Source: Flagellimonas hadalis (lineage in GTDB: Bacteria > Bacteroidota > Bacteroidia > Flavobacteriales > Flavobacteriaceae). Taken from it: a DNA stretch of 51,897 bases. Below, piece by piece: positions 9,103 to 18,443 of this stretch. The notes beneath the pieces are model-generated. The model was not told the origin of the DNA, made no database searches, and saw only the letters and a program-made list of their open reading frames with translations. Each line of letters opens with the position of its first letter. The first letter of the stretch is position 1. The DNA lies in the NCBI RefSeq assembly GCF_007785775.2, contig NZ_VNIK02000016.1:1-51897 (forward strand). The letters are read 5' to 3'. The translations under genes and the position numbers were made by a program.

Positions 9103-10365
9103 CTAATTTTGTTTTTTAAGGCTAATGGTCTTGTTATTGACCAATGGTTTTGCCCAAAAGCCTATGGTGAATATGAATGCCAGTGGAATCAGCAAGAAGA
9201 ACATTCCAGACTTTAAGGAAGTCATCTCACCTAATCCTCCAACAATGAACGGGATGACCGCCCCACCAGCAATTCCGGTACACAAGATTCCTGACAGGGA
9301 GCCATGGTGTTCCTTGACCGAATTGAGGGCCAGAGAAAAGATGATGGAATACATGACCGAAATAAAAAAACCGACCATCGGAAACCCGATCAAGGCCATT
9401 TGGGAAGAGCCTGTCAAGGCCAATACCAAGAAAACCATGCTTATGGCCGTTGCGAATATCAACAGTTTACGGCTGTCCATAAATTTCAAGAGCACCAGCC
9501 CCAAAAGACAACCTATGGTCAACATGGCCCAAAAGTAGGATACGGTATCCGCTCCCACTGTTTGGGGATCAAGCCCATGATACTGGTACAAAAACTGGGA
9601 AATCCAATTGCCCACTCCTTGCTCCGTGCCCACATAACAAAAAATGCCCAAGAAATAGAGGATGGTCCATTTGTTCTTCAACAGATCCCAATAGGAACTG
9701 CCATCTCCTGCCTTTTCATCCTCAGTTTTTTCAAACTTGGGATACCTTGTCATAAAAACATAGATGAAGAGTAAGACCGATATGGCTGCAAACACAATAT
9801 ACAATGACACCCATGGCAGGTTTTCCGGCACCCACGAACGTAATGTTTCCGCTATGGCATCTCCTTGAGTACCATCCCTATCCACTAAATATTTATATAG
9901 ATAAGGGCTCAAAAATGAAGCTGCACCGAACACCAACTGTGCCAGTACCGAATTGAACGCAAAGTGTTCCTCGCCGCCAGCAACCCTCAGCATTGGGTTA
10001 ATAATGACCTGCAAAACGGCCATGCAACAACCCAAGGTGAACAATGTGATACTGAACATGCCGTATTGTGGCACAAGGGCAAAACCCAGGGAAGCAAGCG
10101 CCATGACCAAGAACGATACGGACAACAAGGTCCTTTCACTATACTTCTCGGAGAGGAATCCTGCCGGAATGGACATGATCCCATATGCGATAAAGAAAGT
10201 GAAAGGCAGTAAGCCCGTTAAAGTAAGGCTTAGATCAAAACTGTCCTTTACGTCGACTATAATAGAATTGAGTATGTTGGTAATGAATGATATTACAAAG
10301 AATACCAGCATTACCAACCCAATGATATGATAGTATCTCTTGGTCGTGGGCTTGCTATTCTCCAT
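9103..10365 (-). CDS. FucP-type MFS sugar permease
   Basis: A 420-residue, 12-helix MFS protein of the fucose/glucose/galactose permease branch. Typical features are NSIIVDVKDSFDLSLTLTG near the first loop, SIPAGFLSEKYSERTLL as motif A, and LQVIINPMLRVAGG, the branch signature with an Asn-Pro in helix 4. It should import a monosaccharide with H+ across the inner membrane. It is packed tightly with the ROK kinase (4-base gap), so import and phosphorylation are probably coupled. The sugar is not predictable; the PIG-L enzyme upstream hints at an N-acetylated or amino sugar. Confidence 0.9.
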   Translation of the reverse strand: MENSKPTTKRYYHIIGLVMLVFFVISFITNILNSIIVDVKDSFDLSLTLTGLLPFTFFIAYGIMSIPAGFLSEKYSERTLLSVSFLVMALASLGFALVPQYGMFSITLFTLGCCMAVLQVIINPMLRVAGGEEHFAFNSVLAQLVFGAASFLSPYLYKYLVDRDGTQGDAIAETLRSWVPENLPWVSLYIVFAAISVLLFIYVFMTRYPKFEKTEDEKAGDGSSYWDLLKNKWTILYFLGIFCYVGTEQGVGNWISQFLYQYHGLDPQTVGADTVSYFWAMLTIGCLLGLVLLKFMDSRKLLIFATAISMVFLVLALTGSSQMALIGFPMVGFFISVMYSIIFSLALNSVKEHHGSLSGILCTGIAGGAVIPFIVGGLGEMTSLKSGMFFLLIPLAFIFTIGFWAKPLVNNKTISLKKQN

Positions 10366-10431
10366 TGGTAGTTAGTTGGTTATTAATTGGATGCTCTTCC
10401 TGGGCTTGGTTTGGTTTGCTTGGTTTGGGTT

Positions 10432-11319
10432 CTATTTGCTCCCCAACATAGGGAACAATTGTTTGATCTCTTCTTCGGTAGGTTGCTTACCGTACTCACA
10501 TATCTCAAAGAACTCAACTTGTTGTACTTTGGACATGTCCCTGCCTGGATACCATTTTTTGGCAGCTTCCAAGGTGCTTGCATCTGGCTTTCTGTTCATC
10601 CATCTGTTCTTCAACCAAGCCAAGCGTTCTTCTTTTCCTGTAGGGATGGTAGATAAATCTGTACCGTTGGTCCAGGGCAACCACTCGAACATTTGAGAAT
10701 CGTGGGCCGCCAATCCGGCCACTTTGGTATCGATGACCTCATCAACGATTACGGCAATATCCTTTTGGAATGGATAAGGTTTCTGAAAATGATCGCTCAT
10801 GTAAAGGAAAACTGGGTTTTTCTTCAAGGGCGGAGTGTCGGGTGCCACATTGGGAACAATGTTCATATAGGCCGCATCCTGCACTACAGAACCTGCATTT
10901 CTGTGGTCTGGGTGGTAATCATTTGGCCTAAGACCCAAAACAATATCAGCGTCCCATCCGCGTATACGACGGATCACTTCCAATCTAACATTCAAAGTAG
11001 GAAACAATTCCCCGTCGTGGTTGTCCAACACTTCATATTCGGCGATTCCCAAAGCCTTTGCCGCATCCTTGGCCTCTTGTCTACGCTTCTTGGCCAATGG
11101 TCCGCCTCCCATGCTCTGGTGGCCCGCATCACCGTTGGTCAATGCAAGGAATTTTACGTTGTGTCCCATTTTTGCAAAAAGGGCCGCCGTACCTCCAAAT
11201 TTGGAATCGCAATCATCGGGGTGTGCCCCAATGGCTATGATGTTCAATACTTTCTTTTCTTGTGCTTGCATTACCACGAAGGCAAGGCACAGGCATATTG
11301 CCATTGTCAATTTTCTCAT
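10432..11319 (-). CDS. PIG-L/LmbE-family deacetylase, secreted
   Basis: A 295-residue zinc-dependent de-N-acetylase of the PIG-L superfamily. A signal peptide (residues 1-20, MAICLCLAFVVMQAQ) sends it to the periplasm. The zinc motif AHPDDCD is at residues 32-38 and the second motif HPDHRNAG starts at residue 136. The family removes acetyl groups from N-acetylglucosamine-containing compounds and related substrates. In this locus it follows SusD by about 200 bp and precedes the sugar permease by 66 bp, so it may trim acetyl groups from the oligosaccharide before uptake. The 200-bp gap leaves room for a separate promoter. Confidence 0.9.
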   Translation of the reverse strand: MRKLTMAICLCLAFVVMQAQEKKVLNIIAIGAHPDDCDSKFGGTAALFAKMGHNVKFLALTNGDAGHQSMGGGPLAKKRRQEAKDAAKALGIAEYEVLDNHDGELFPTLNVRLEVIRRIRGWDADIVLGLRPNDYHPDHRNAGSVVQDAAYMNIVPNVAPDTPPLKKNPVFLYMSDHFQKPYPFQKDIAVIVDEVIDTKVAGLAAHDSQMFEWLPWTNGTDLSTIPTGKEERLAWLKNRWMNRKPDASTLEAAKKWYPGRDMSKVQQVEFFEICEYGKQPTEEEIKQLFPMLGSK

Positions 11320-11521
11320 TGTCTTTTGTGTGTATTTGGTTTATTATTTTATTGCAATCAAACTCTGAATCACTTCTTTTTAAAGCAACTTTCTTATTAA
11401 AAATGGTACGTTTTCGAATTGAGCAGGAATCCATAGAACCATAAGTAGGCAATCCATGGTTGGGGCCATCAATCAAACTAACTCAACATATAGAAAACGC
11501 TAACTTTTAATTCTTTACATC

Positions 11522-12901
11522 CTAATTCTGCGTGAAATTTGGATTGATGTCCATCTCCCGCTGGGGTATAAAGAAATATTCACGGGTTCCCGTAATGATC
11601 GGTTCTGCTTCAATCACCTTGTTCATGGCATTGAAACGTCTCAAATCTGCCCACCTATGGTTTTCAAAGGCGAGTTCTACCCTTCTTTCATGGAGCAGTT
11701 TCTCCTCGAAGGTACCTGAAGTGGCGGCATTTATCTCTCCCAAATCTGCCCTCTCCCGTACTTCATTGATCAAATCATAACTTTCATCGGTCTCGCCAAG
11801 GGCCTCGGCCAACATGAGTAGTACATCGGCATACCTAAAGACGACAAAGTTGATGTCCGAATCATTCTCTATGGCTATGTCCGCTTGGTACTTTTTAATG
11901 TACAGGGCCTCTACCACCTCGGCATCCAAGTTTATAAATGAATCTCCCATAGAGGCTTCATATCTAGAATCACCCTCTTCATAAGCTTCTTGCATGGATA
12001 CCGTTGGCCTGTTCCTTCCATAACCTGCTCCCGCCTGTAAAGCTGAACTTGGGGAAAAATCATTGGTAAAAAAACTCCCTTGGCCTATTCCCCCACTCAT
12101 GAACTGTACCTCGAATATGGATTCTTCATTGTTCTCGTTGTCAACACCCCACAGATCTGCATATTCAGGTACCAAATCATATCCATAACTAGAGATGATT
12201 CTACGCAAAACCGTCTCTGCAGCTGTATTGTTGCCCAAGGTAAGTTGCACCTTTGCCAATAATGTGGCCGCTGCTCCTTTTGTGGCTTTACCAACACTAC
12301 TGGAAGGGTATGAGATCGGAAGATAGCCTTCCGCTGTTTCCAAATCGGTGACCAATTGTTCCAAAACAACGGTTTCGGGAACCTGCACCAATTCATCACC
12401 GGCCACATAGGGCTCCAACTGCAATGGTACATTCCCAAAGGCAATGGCTAGATGATAGTACATCAGGGAACGGATAAAAAGGGCTTCTCCTGCTATCCTA
12501 TTTCCAGTGGCAGCATCCATTTCTACCGTTGGAATGCGTTCCAAAATAACATTGCAATTTGCAATTACCTTGTAGGATTCGCTCCAAGCCGTTGACACCT
12601 GTTCGTTCAAGGCATCCTCGGTAAAAGCATTGATTTCGGTATACTGTCGTGCAAGACCCGTTGCATCAGGTCCTTGATCGGTATTATCGCTCCTCATCTC
12701 GAACATGGTCCAATAGCCCCGTCCATAAATGCCTGTACTCTGCAACCCTCTATAACTGGCATTGATGGCCACTTCGAAATCATCCGCGGATTTATAGAAA
12801 TCGGCCTCGTTTCTGTTGGAGATCGGTGCGAGATCGGTAAAATCTTCGCTACATCCGGTAAATAGTCCCGTACATAGCATTATATATAGAATTCGTTTCA
12901 T
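11522..12901 (-). CDS. susD: SusD/RagB-family surface glycan-binding lipoprotein
   Basis: A 459-residue lipoprotein with signal peptide and lipobox LFTGC (Cys17). It has the SusD layout: helical TPR-like N-terminal part (FYKSADDFEVAINASYRGLQ), the conserved LMYYHLAIAFGNVPL segment, and the C-terminal VFRYADVLLMLAEALGET and RRVELAFENHRWADLRRF motifs. SusD proteins form the lid over the SusC channel on the outer membrane and bind the glycan. It begins 17 bases after susC and is surely co-transcribed. Length is in the shorter range of the family. The ligand is unknown. Confidence 0.95.
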   Translation of the reverse strand: MKRILYIMLCTGLFTGCSEDFTDLAPISNRNEADFYKSADDFEVAINASYRGLQSTGIYGRGYWTMFEMRSDNTDQGPDATGLARQYTEINAFTEDALNEQVSTAWSESYKVIANCNVILERIPTVEMDAATGNRIAGEALFIRSLMYYHLAIAFGNVPLQLEPYVAGDELVQVPETVVLEQLVTDLETAEGYLPISYPSSSVGKATKGAAATLLAKVQLTLGNNTAAETVLRRIISSYGYDLVPEYADLWGVDNENNEESIFEVQFMSGGIGQGSFFTNDFSPSSALQAGAGYGRNRPTVSMQEAYEEGDSRYEASMGDSFINLDAEVVEALYIKKYQADIAIENDSDINFVVFRYADVLLMLAEALGETDESYDLINEVRERADLGEINAATSGTFEEKLLHERRVELAFENHRWADLRRFNAMNKVIEAEPIITGTREYFFIPQREMDINPNFTQN

Positions 12902-12918
12902 TTTTTTCCGTTTTTAGG

Positions 12919-15900
12919 TTAGAACTTTAGGTTTACTCCCATTGTAAAGGACTTGGTCAATGGAAAAGCGCCATAATCTTCTCCCGGAGTCAAACTATTG
13001 GTAGTAATGCTACTAACCTCAGGGTTATAGCCCATATAGTCTGTAATGGTAAACAAGTTGGTACCGGTGATGTAGAAACGTAGTTTTTGGATCTTGTTGC
13101 CGAACAGATTATCGGTCGGCAAAGTGTACCCAAGTGTAACATTTCTCAAACGGATATAGGATCCATCCTCAACTTGGAAAGATGATGGCCTTTGGTTGTT
13201 ACCGTGGTTACCACTTCCCCTGTCCGCTCTTGGAACCCACCCATTTCCTGGGTCTGAGGCCGATCGCCAACGATCATTGAACGCTGCATATGAGTTAAAG
13301 TTGGCCTCTCCGTTCAACAAATGCCTTCCGGTAAGGTTGAGTATCTCATTCCCCTCGACTCCCTGGATCAAGAAACTGAAATCAACTCCCTTAAAGCTAA
13401 ACTTGTTGTTGATACCCCAAGTGAAATCCGGGAAATAGCTTCCGGTAACCGTTCTATCATCAGGGGTGATCTGCCCATCACCGTCGATATCCTTGAACTT
13501 GAAGTCCCCTGGGCCGGGATTGGGAGCTTGGGTATCGACCGGAGCATTATCAATTTCCTCTTGGGTCTGATAAATACCTTCCACAACATAACCGTAGTAG
13601 CTGCCTATGGGGTCCCCTACCCTTGTTACGTGGCGGATACCCGCGCTACCTGTGGAATATATGGGCTCATTGCCCTCATTGAGTGCCAGCACTTCATTCT
13701 TGTTGGTAGAGAAGTTGATATCCGTATCCCAGCTAAAATCGCCCACAAAGTTTTTGGTGCTCAAAGCAATTTCAAAACCTTTGTTCTGGACCTTGCCAAG
13801 ATTTCTCAATGTAGTCTCAAAGCCAGATACGGATGAAATGGCCACATTCAGCAAGAGATCCCTAGTTTTGGTATCATAGTAGTCCGCCAACAAGAATATC
13901 CTATTATTGAAAAGTCCCAATTCCATACCCACATCCACTTGTTCGGATTTTTCCCAAGTCAAATTGGGATTTGGAATAGTGGATTGGATGATTCCGTTCA
14001 CCTCGTTGCCTGCCAAGTTATAGTTCTGGGGGGACAATAGACCCACAGCACCATAATTTGGTATTTCAAAGTTTCCTGTTTGTCCCCAACTCATTCTAAG
14101 CTTCAGCTCAGATATGGTTTCAGAAGATGCTAGGAAAGACTCCTCGTTCAACCTCCACCCTGCGGAGAAAGAAGGGAAATATCCAGTTTGGTTGTTCTTG
14201 CCAAAACGGGAAGATTTATCGGAACGGATAGTTCCAGTAAAGAGGTACTTGTCCTTAAAACTATAGTTGACCCTGAACAGCGAAGAGAGCAAGGACCATT
14301 GTTCCTTCACCGATGTTCCGGCATATACCTGTCCGCCGCTAATGGTAGTCACCAGATCATCGGGATAGTTGTTGGCCACAACCCTTTCCAATCTTACATT
14401 GTCCTTTTGGGCGGTATATCCCAAAACGGCATCCACATAGTGGTCCCCAATTTCCTTTTTCCAACTCAATGTATTCTCCCACAACCAGTTGGTCTCGGTA
14501 GAAGTAGATGCCTGCCCATACGGATTTCCTACAGTGGAGTTACGCAGCAACAATGTATTGGCCCGGTAAAAATCCTGATTGAACAAGTTGATGTAAACAC
14601 CTCCCAAGGTTTTAAAGCTCAAATCGGGTAGGATATCGTAGGTCAAACCAAGGGTTCCCCTGTTCTGAAATTGGAATATCTGATCCTCCACTCCCTCAAT
14701 GATCGCCAAGGGATTACTGGCCGTGGTGGTTCCTCCTGCCAAGTGGGATTGGTTGTCCAATTGGTTAATGGTACCGTCAGCATTGTACGGTTTTACCACA
14801 GGGGAATGCACTATGGCCGAGTATACAATTCCTGGAGGTGTGGCAAAGTATGGTGAATTTGCCGGTACCCTTTGGTTTTCGGTCACTGTTGGGGCCAATC
14901 GTAGATCCAAGTTCAATTTCTCGGTCAATTGGGAGTTGAGGTTCATTAGCACAGAATACCTTTCAAATTTTGATTTTTCTATGATTCCGTTTTGGGAGAA
15001 ATACCCTGCGGAAGTATAGAAACTTGTCTTGTTCCTGATTGGGGAAGCATACGAGAAGTTATAGCTCTGGACCACTCCTGTCTTAAAGATCAAATCTTGC
15101 CAATCCGTATCCGTACCATCCCAATTCACATAAGAGGCGGGCATTTCATAGTTGGTATTCCCACGATCACCTGGTCCAATGGGATCATCGACCGAGGCTC
15201 CCGGAATATCCACCAAATAATTGTTGTTCCTGGCATCCCTTGTATAATCTATAAGTTCTGCGGAATTCATCAAATCTATCTTATTGGCAACCGATTGGAT
15301 ACTCACATAAGAATCAAAGGAGAACACACCTTCCTCGGTACTGGACCCTTTTTTGGTCGTGATGAGCAATACTCCGTTGCCACCCCTGGATCCATAGATA
15401 GCAGCCGCACTGGCATCTTTCAGCACCTGCATGGATTCGATATCATTGGGGTTAAGGGTTCCCAGTGGATTGATGGTCGGTGGTTGGAACGCCTGTGACT
15501 GGTTGGACAAGGAGCCCAATTGACTGGATGAGGTAAGGTTCCTTGAAATTGGTATTCCATCCACAACGAACAATGGGTCATTGCCAGCGGAAATGGAACC
15601 TGAACCCCGAATCCTGATATTGGGGGCCGCCCCGGGCTCACCGGAGACTTCCTGTACCTGTACACCAGCTACTTGTCCGATCAGTGCTCCTTCCGGCGTA
15701 ATTGTTGGGATACTTACAATCGCCTCTGGTTGAATGGACACTACGGACCCTGTTACTTTTGTTTTGGCCAGGGTACCATACCCAACAACAACCACTTCTT
15801 CCAAAGCGGCTGCATCGGGCTCCATTCCAACAGTTATGGAAGTTAGACCAACAACACTGACCTCCTTCGGCTTGTAGCCAATATAGGTTACCTGTATAAC

Positions 15901-16443
15901 GGTTGTCCCGGAGGGCAATGACAGTTCAAATTTTCCATCAAAATCTGTAGTAGTTCCCACCGTCGTCCCTTTGGCAATAATGCTTGCCCCAGGTAAAGGG
16001 ACCCGGTTTTCGTCCACAACTGTCCCTGAAAGCATGGATTGGGGGTCTTGTACCTCTATCTTTTTTTGTGGAATCAATGAAGGAAGGGTGGGCTCGCCAA
16101 TTTTTTTGATGACAATTTGCCTAGCAACCACTTCATAGCTCAATCCTGAGCCCTTGAGAAGTTGTTTCAAAAAATCCTCAATGCACAAATTCTTGTGGAA
16201 AATGGTCACCTTTCGGTTAAGGTCGACCTCCGAGGCTTCATAAAAAAATTTGTATCCGGTGGATTTTGTAATGGTTTCAAAGATGTCACCAACTTGCTTG
16301 TTTTCAAAGCTCATGGTGATGACATCGTCTTGTGCACAATTGGTAGCGTTGCCAAAACTGAAAAAAAGCAGCAAGGACAAACAACACAATACATTCCTAC
16401 TGAGCTTTTTAGCCCAGGCACATATAGTTTGGTTTTTTTTCAT
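12919..16443 (-). CDS. susC: SusC/RagA-family TonB-dependent receptor with STN domain
   Basis: A 1174-residue outer-membrane importer. In order: signal peptide (1-38), an STN domain (about 42-112, ITMSFENKQVGDIFETITKS), which talks to an anti-sigma factor, a carboxypeptidase-like beta domain (about 135-220, LSGTVVDENRVPLPGASII), the SusC plug with LEEVVVVGYGTLAKTKVTGSV, and a 22-strand barrel ending in a Phe (FTMGVNLKF). The STN domain is present because FecR and FecI are encoded directly upstream (65 bp to fecR): substrate binding should release the sigma factor and raise expression. It pairs with SusD to take up oligosaccharides. Start ATG 16443 gives a clean signal peptide. Confidence 0.96.
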   Translation of the reverse strand: MKKNQTICAWAKKLSRNVLCCLSLLLFFSFGNATNCAQDDVITMSFENKQVGDIFETITKSTGYKFFYEASEVDLNRKVTIFHKNLCIEDFLKQLLKGSGLSYEVVARQIVIKKIGEPTLPSLIPQKKIEVQDPQSMLSGTVVDENRVPLPGASIIAKGTTVGTTTDFDGKFELSLPSGTTVIQVTYIGYKPKEVSVVGLTSITVGMEPDAAALEEVVVVGYGTLAKTKVTGSVVSIQPEAIVSIPTITPEGALIGQVAGVQVQEVSGEPGAAPNIRIRGSGSISAGNDPLFVVDGIPISRNLTSSSQLGSLSNQSQAFQPPTINPLGTLNPNDIESMQVLKDASAAAIYGSRGGNGVLLITTKKGSSTEEGVFSFDSYVSIQSVANKIDLMNSAELIDYTRDARNNNYLVDIPGASVDDPIGPGDRGNTNYEMPASYVNWDGTDTDWQDLIFKTGVVQSYNFSYASPIRNKTSFYTSAGYFSQNGIIEKSKFERYSVLMNLNSQLTEKLNLDLRLAPTVTENQRVPANSPYFATPPGIVYSAIVHSPVVKPYNADGTINQLDNQSHLAGGTTTASNPLAIIEGVEDQIFQFQNRGTLGLTYDILPDLSFKTLGGVYINLFNQDFYRANTLLLRNSTVGNPYGQASTSTETNWLWENTLSWKKEIGDHYVDAVLGYTAQKDNVRLERVVANNYPDDLVTTISGGQVYAGTSVKEQWSLLSSLFRVNYSFKDKYLFTGTIRSDKSSRFGKNNQTGYFPSFSAGWRLNEESFLASSETISELKLRMSWGQTGNFEIPNYGAVGLLSPQNYNLAGNEVNGIIQSTIPNPNLTWEKSEQVDVGMELGLFNNRIFLLADYYDTKTRDLLLNVAISSVSGFETTLRNLGKVQNKGFEIALSTKNFVGDFSWDTDINFSTNKNEVLALNEGNEPIYSTGSAGIRHVTRVGDPIGSYYGYVVEGIYQTQEEIDNAPVDTQAPNPGPGDFKFKDIDGDGQITPDDRTVTGSYFPDFTWGINNKFSFKGVDFSFLIQGVEGNEILNLTGRHLLNGEANFNSYAAFNDRWRSASDPGNGWVPRADRGSGNHGNNQRPSSFQVEDGSYIRLRNVTLGYTLPTDNLFGNKIQKLRFYITGTNLFTITDYMGYNPEVSSITTNSLTPGEDYGAFPLTKSFTMGVNLKF

Positions 16444-16508
16444 GATTAAATAAGTCTAGTCAGTTAGTATTCATTTTTGGTTTTTTTTTATGTTTCACAT
16501 CATAGGCA

Positions 16509-17687
16509 TTACTGTTTTTCGGGTTCTGTTATCGTTATCGTGTTTCCTTCTTTGGAGTAGCTAAAATGGGTATGGGCCTGTATGGTCCTCAGGATACGGT
16601 CCAGGTCCTCCTCATCGAACATCCCGGTGAACCTACGTTCTCCGAGCCTTTCGTGTTTGTTGACAATCTTTATATTGAACTGTCTTTGAAGTCTTTTGAT
16701 GATTTCCGACATTTCTTCGTTCTCGAAGGACAGTACGCCTTGCGTCCAAGAAATGTATGGGGTCACGTCAACATCCTCAACGACGAATAGTCCCCCACTG
16801 CCTTCCCTGCTCGATGCCCTTTGGGAAGGTTTGAGCATCTGTAAATCCCCATATGCGGGCCGATCTGTAGCACCAATCCCAACCGAACCTTCCACAAGCA
16901 CAACTTCTGATATACTGTCCTCGTCATAGGCCGAAATATTGAATACGGTACCAAAAACTTGGGTGTACATGTTCTTGGTGCCTACGATGAAGGGTTGGTC
17001 TGGGTTTTTGGCCACTTCAAAAAATGCCTCTCCCTCCAACTGTACCTCTCTTTTGTCCATTCCTGCAAATGAGGATGGGTATGTAAGTGTGGACCCTGAG
17101 TTGAGTCTTACCACCGAACCATCCTGAAGGGTCAGGGAAAGACTTTTTCCAAAAGGCACCCTAAGCACATTTTTCGTGGCATTGGGCCTTGCATTAGTTT
17201 CGTCGTTCTGGGACAATACCCCTTTTACCAATGAAACCACTGTTTTTCCGCTTTTGCTCTTGACTGTTGCGTCGCTATCGGGATCAAAATTGATGATTTC
17301 CCCATTGTCCAGCTGCAGGGTTATCTGATCGGAATCCAATCGGGGCTCCAAAACTGATGGCGAATTTTTTTGTAGGATAAAATAGGCGGCAGATGCGACA
17401 AGTACAACGACTGCGGCAGCATACTTCCAGGCCTTTCTGCCTATGTGCAAGGTGCGGACCTTAACGTTTTCCTTTTTCTTGATGGTTTCCAAGAATTGTT
17501 GGAAAGCCTCTTCCGTTTCCCATGAACGGTTTTGATAATTGATAAGAAAGTCAGCCTGCACTAATTTTTTAAAGACCTCTTGGTTGTTCCCTTTCTTGAC
17601 CCATTCATATAAAATGGTCATTTCTTCAGGGGTCGCCTCTTGGTTGATGTACTTGGTAATAATCCTCCTGATATCGAGTTTGGTCAT
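16509..17687 (-). CDS. FecR-family anti-sigma factor
   Basis: A 392-residue single-pass inner-membrane protein. The cytoplasmic N-terminus (1-85) should bind the ECF sigma factor. The membrane segment is about 87-107 (WKYAAAVVVLVASAAYFILQ). The periplasmic part holds the FecR domain with VPFGKSLSLTLQDGSVVRLNSGSTLTYP broken over residues 185-215, and a C-terminal DUF4974-like domain (FENEEMSEIIKRLQRQFNIK), which receives the signal from the SusC STN domain. It is placed between the sigma gene (149 bp) and susC (65 bp), the standard order. Regulation through SusC binding is family knowledge, not visible here. Confidence 0.95.
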   Translation of the reverse strand: MTKLDIRRIITKYINQEATPEEMTILYEWVKKGNNQEVFKKLVQADFLINYQNRSWETEEAFQQFLETIKKKENVKVRTLHIGRKAWKYAAAVVVLVASAAYFILQKNSPSVLEPRLDSDQITLQLDNGEIINFDPDSDATVKSKSGKTVVSLVKGVLSQNDETNARPNATKNVLRVPFGKSLSLTLQDGSVVRLNSGSTLTYPSSFAGMDKREVQLEGEAFFEVAKNPDQPFIVGTKNMYTQVFGTVFNISAYDEDSISEVVLVEGSVGIGATDRPAYGDLQMLKPSQRASSREGSGGLFVVEDVDVTPYISWTQGVLSFENEEMSEIIKRLQRQFNIKIVNKHERLGERRFTGMFDEEDLDRILRTIQAHTHFSYSKEGNTITITEPEKQ

Positions 17688-17836
17688 CGGATATATGTTG
17701 TCTCTTTACTAAACAGACGCAGGTTTTTTAAAAAACCCTTACCACATCGTAAAATTTTAACATTTAAAATATAGAGATGGCCCACAAACCCTTAAAAAAG
17801 ATATGGGTGGTGTATTTCTAAAAATGCAGTCCCAGC

Positions 17837-18391
17837 CTAGAAAAATATGGAAAGTTGTGCCTTTAGCCGTTTTAGTGCCTTGGCCATATGCACCTCAACT
17901 GTTTTTATGGAGATATGAAGTTTCTCTGAAATTTCCTTGTATTTGAGCCCCTCTTTTTTGCTCAGAATGAACACCATTTTGCACTGCTCAGGTAAATTTT
18001 CAATTTCTGCCTCTACTTTCTTGAGCCGCTCCTCAAAAAGGGAAGTATCGGTTTCCATTAACCCAAGATAAGCTTCTTGTTTTAAGCTCTCCAAGAGTTG
18101 AAATTCCTTTTTTTCTTTTCTTTTGCTGTCCAAAAATAAGTTGTAGGCTATCTTGAAGAGGTATTTTTTGAGGCTGTTCTCCTTGATAAAGAGCTTTTCC
18201 CGATTGGACCACAGCTTTATAAAGGCCTGTTGTACAATATCTTCCGACACCCGCATATCCCCGGAAATGGCTGCAATGTAATTGCACAGTTCGCGATGGT
18301 ATTGCTTGAACAAATGGCCATAGGCTTCCTCTGAGCCCTTTCTTAGCTGCTCAACGAGGTATTTTTCATTATGATAGCCCTTTTGGTCCAT
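17837..18391 (-). CDS. FecI-like ECF RNA polymerase sigma factor
   Basis: A 184-residue group 4 sigma-70 factor. Region 2 (about 20-90) contains ISGDMRVSEDIVQQAFIKLW, which binds the -10 element and core polymerase. Region 4 (about 120-180) ends in the HTH LKYKEISEKLHISIKTVEVHMAKALKRLK. This is the usual size for flavobacterial FecI proteins that drive a downstream susC/susD operon once released by FecR. An AT-rich perfect palindrome (18428-18443) lies upstream and overlaps the end of the oxidase gene. Confidence 0.95.
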   Translation of the reverse strand: MDQKGYHNEKYLVEQLRKGSEEAYGHLFKQYHRELCNYIAAISGDMRVSEDIVQQAFIKLWSNREKLFIKENSLKKYLFKIAYNLFLDSKRKEKKEFQLLESLKQEAYLGLMETDTSLFEERLKKVEAEIENLPEQCKMVFILSKKEGLKYKEISEKLHISIKTVEVHMAKALKRLKAQLSIFF

Positions 18392-18427
18392 TCGATTTTT
18401 TAAGCATTGACCGGTTTTGATCTGGGC

Positions 18428-18443
18428 AAGAATATATATTCTT
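18428..18443. repeat. Perfect 16-bp AT palindrome upstream of the fecI-like gene
   Basis: AAGAATAT is followed directly by its reverse complement ATATTCTT. It lies 37 bases ahead of the sigma-factor start and overlaps the last codon of the oxidase gene by two bases. It could be an operator or only an AT-rich chance palindrome; nothing decides between these. Confidence 0.35.

Noticed and set aside
10693..11400. 235-codon plus-strand frame opposite the PIG-L gene
   Set aside because: Antisense to a gene with zinc motifs and signal peptide; its sequence is not protein-like.
12919..16443. SusC as the target of the Cas12f/sigma system
   Set aside because: It already has its own FecI/FecR pair and an STN domain, and I saw no match to the candidate guide upstream of it.
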